A stretch of DNA of 64,000 nucleotides, from NCBI GenBank assembly GCA_933228895.1, contig OW121855.1, positions 37,834,698-37,898,697 of the forward strand. Direction: 5' to 3'. This document shows positions 62,155-64,000 of the stretch, in pieces. Position 1 is the stretch's first letter. Every line of letters starts with the position of its first letter. The position numbers and the translations under genes are program-made. Source of the stretch: Platycnemis pennipes. Its lineage: Eukaryota > Arthropoda > Insecta > Odonata > Platycnemididae. The notes beneath the pieces were generated by a model. It did no database searches and was not told the DNA's origin. It saw nothing but the letters and a program-made list of their open reading frames with translations.

Positions 62155-62602
62155 TTTGCGCAAGAACAAAGGAGAACACGATCAAGGTTTTTACAAAAAA
62201 TGCATCGTGCAAAGTCCAACATTTTGACTAGAATGGCCCCTGATTTTCTCATCACCCCCCAACATAGAACGACGACTTATGAAAAATCTTTCTCTGTGGT
62301 CGGAGCACGATTATGGGACAGTGTTCCAAAGAATGTGAAGGATTCTATCTCTTTGTCTGTTTTTAAGCAAAGATTTTTTCGCTACATACAAACCCTCGAA
62401 AGTGTATAACTTCTGTTGTTATTTCTTCTCTCTTATATTCTCATGTTATTTTCACTATAATGTATCCGCCCATCCCCATATTTTCCCCATATCAATTTTG
62501 TTATTTGTCTGTTATGAGCTCTATTGTATTGTATAGCTCAATTATGTTCTTAATGGACCAGTCCAAGAACAGTAAATAAATATTATTATTATTATTATTA
62601 TC
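62155..62602 (+). mobile_element. LINE 3' end with (ATT)n tail (third family)
   Basis: The C-terminal ORF2 segment reads RTTTYEKSFSVVGARLWDSV, KDSISLSVFKQRFFRYI and stops at 62407-62409. YxxSFSVxGARLW...FKxxL is a common C-terminal signature of CR1/L2/Jockey-like LINEs. The 3' UTR of about 175 nt includes AATGGACCAGTCCAAGAACA and ends in TAAATA plus (ATT)n at 62579-62602. The 5' limit is uncertain; the frame continues upstream into CpG-rich sequence. It differs from the (GATGTA)n family in motif and tail. Confidence 0.85.
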
Positions 62603-63404
62603 GTTTAGCCATTTTTATTTTTGAAACATCAGGATAATTCCACATTTCTGTGATCGAGGACGTAGAAGCACCTTTCACTTTTGGTGAACCAACAATAATA
62701 GTCCTGGATTTGTATCGATCATATAAATAATCATTATAGTCTCTACATTTTAGTTGAGAAGACTTGCTTGTGAGAATCCCACTTCGGTGTCTCGTTTCTC
62801 ATAGGTTTTGGGTGAAACTAACTTAGACGGTGGAACACTTTAAAACCTATTTTTAAACCCTTAAAATACTTTTAGATTCTCACCTGTTACCATTTCAACG
62901 TACATATAGATACTGAACCACAATAAATGAATTCCCCCCAAAGTCGCAGCTGATCGTAGGCTTTCGCAGCGTGGATGAAGCCCAGTTGTCTCTTTGTAAC
63001 AGGCACTGCCTGTTACGCTGCAGCTACCGAAAGATACAAGTGGGCATCCTCCCAAAGTCCTTCGGAAATTCTTTCAAGCTATTAGCTACGGAGTCGATAT
63101 TAATAGGATATCATAAGTAGTTTACGACCTGGCTGGCACAGGCAGCAAAAACTGAGTGTTCCAGACCTAAGACTACAGCTAAGATTGAGAAACTGCGTAC
63201 TTTCTGAATGACCGTAAAAGGTGAAGAAATAGGTACTCATTCGCGGAAACGTTTGAGATCACGAAATCGGAGTGCCAGGCTCTCGTCAAAACTTATTTAA
63301 ATCCCAATCGACCGTGAGCGCACAACAGATAAGCGTGAGAAGGATATAATTTTAGAGTAAGCATGAAAAAAGGAATCATGGAAATCACACCGAAAAAAAG
63401 ATTT
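62603..63404. other. AT-rich spacer
   Basis: Nothing recognised. Confidence 0.55.
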
Positions 63405-63583
63405 CTTTAAATCGAGAGGCGCCCTCTTGATTTAAGAGTAGATCTCACTTGAATAGGTGCCCAGAATATTTTCTTAATTTAAGAGGGGATCCCAGTAGAG
63501 TGGTAGCCGCATGAAAAATATTCTTAAATTAAGAATATTATCTTAACATCGAATAGCGTCCTGTATTCTTAAATTAAGAATAC
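63405..63583. repeat. Cluster of TTCTTAAATTAAGAA-type palindromes
   Basis: Four inverted repeats follow one another: CTTTAAATCGAGAGG/CCTCTTGATTTAAGAG (63405-63437), TCTTAATTTAAGA (63472-63484), AATATTCTTAA-A-TTAAGAATATT (63517-63539) and GTATTCTTAA-A-TTAAGAATAC (63563-63583). More half-sites (TTAAGAAAAATTTCTTG, TTTTAAGAATTTTAA) continue to about 63670. Linkers are not alike, so it is not a plain tandem repeat. Confidence 0.85.
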
Positions 63584-64000
63584 TCTCTTGGGAGATAAGT
63601 GTAATTTATGCATATATTAAGAAAAATTTCTTGCTATTTTAAGAATTTTAACCTCTTTAACTAAGAATATCGAGGCACGGTAATATAAGCACTGCAATTT
63701 TTAATTGGGTAAAATGCGTTTATTTTATAAAAACAATACAATTTCAGCACAAATTTGAAATTGCCACGGCACAATAATGTCTATGTTTAAAGGTAATATA
63801 TACCTTCCCATCATCATCAGCTCTAGGGAATGCCAGAAAATAGGTACCGTGATGACACAAGAAGCAATAGTTCAGTTGCCTTTATTTCAAAGCATTGTAA
63901 ATGAGCATTGAAACCAATAGTATTCATTGCAGTTACAACGAAGAGGCATACTCACTTTTAAAACGCTCATTTTCAACAAGTTCCAACAAGTTATTCTCCT
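63584..64000. other. AT-rich spacer to the window edge
   Basis: Apart from palindrome half-sites to 63670, nothing recognised. Confidence 0.5.

Overview
The window looks like repeat-rich, mostly non-coding nuclear DNA from a metazoan, most likely an arthropod (probably an insect). The reasons are the many decayed non-LTR retrotransposon (LINE) fragments, tRNA-derived SINEs, foldback and MITE-like elements, an arthropod-type tRNA-Asp copy, an AT-rich background and no bacterial-style gene packing. No intact host protein gene could be supported. The long open frames inside GC-rich blocks are open on both strands, low in complexity and match no family I recognise. The species cannot be fixed from the sequence.

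The main component is one LINE family (called LINE-1fam here). It is seen as at least 12 truncated copies plus one small nested tail. The longest intact piece (1279-2089) is an open 232-codon end of ORF2, a short 3' UTR and a (GATGTA)n tail instead of poly-A. Copies or 3' ends lie at 1142-1215(-), 1279-2089(+), 2873-3251(+), 3252-3970(-), 5242-5320(-), 5391-5560(+), 10920-11490(+), 12450-12762(+), 12768-13358(+), 13359-14068(+), 21797-21865(-), 23118-23834(+) and 55316-55974(+). Several abut an older (GATGTA)n tail, which suggests that the family re-inserts into its own tails. Two copies of another LINE (36547-36766(-), 42560-42932(+)) and one LINE 3' end with an (ATT)n tail (about 62155-62602(+)) are also present.

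Short elements: a tRNA-headed SINE in two copies (23939-24146(-), 29649-29905(+)); a second SINE with a (CAA)n tail (36101-36441(-)); two weaker SINE-like units (6690-6995, 52640-52815); a tRNA-Asp(GTC) gene or pseudogene (11871-11942(-)); a TIR/MITE family with two copies (5561-5693, 43332-43573); a small foldback (58271-58371); and three foldbacks whose arms carry a motif like the hammerhead-ribozyme core (10288-10513, 15398-15576, 31533-31617).

The best candidate for a decayed, unrecognised gene is on the minus strand at 25532-26425. It has a well-formed splice donor and acceptor, then coding-like sequence broken by slips in simple repeats. Upstream lies a 20-bp perfect palindrome next to a TTAACC end, which could mean a decayed DNA transposon.

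The rest is AT-rich spacer alternating with about 20 GC- or CpG-rich, often strand-asymmetric blocks of 0.3-1.1 kb, for which no gene could be supported.
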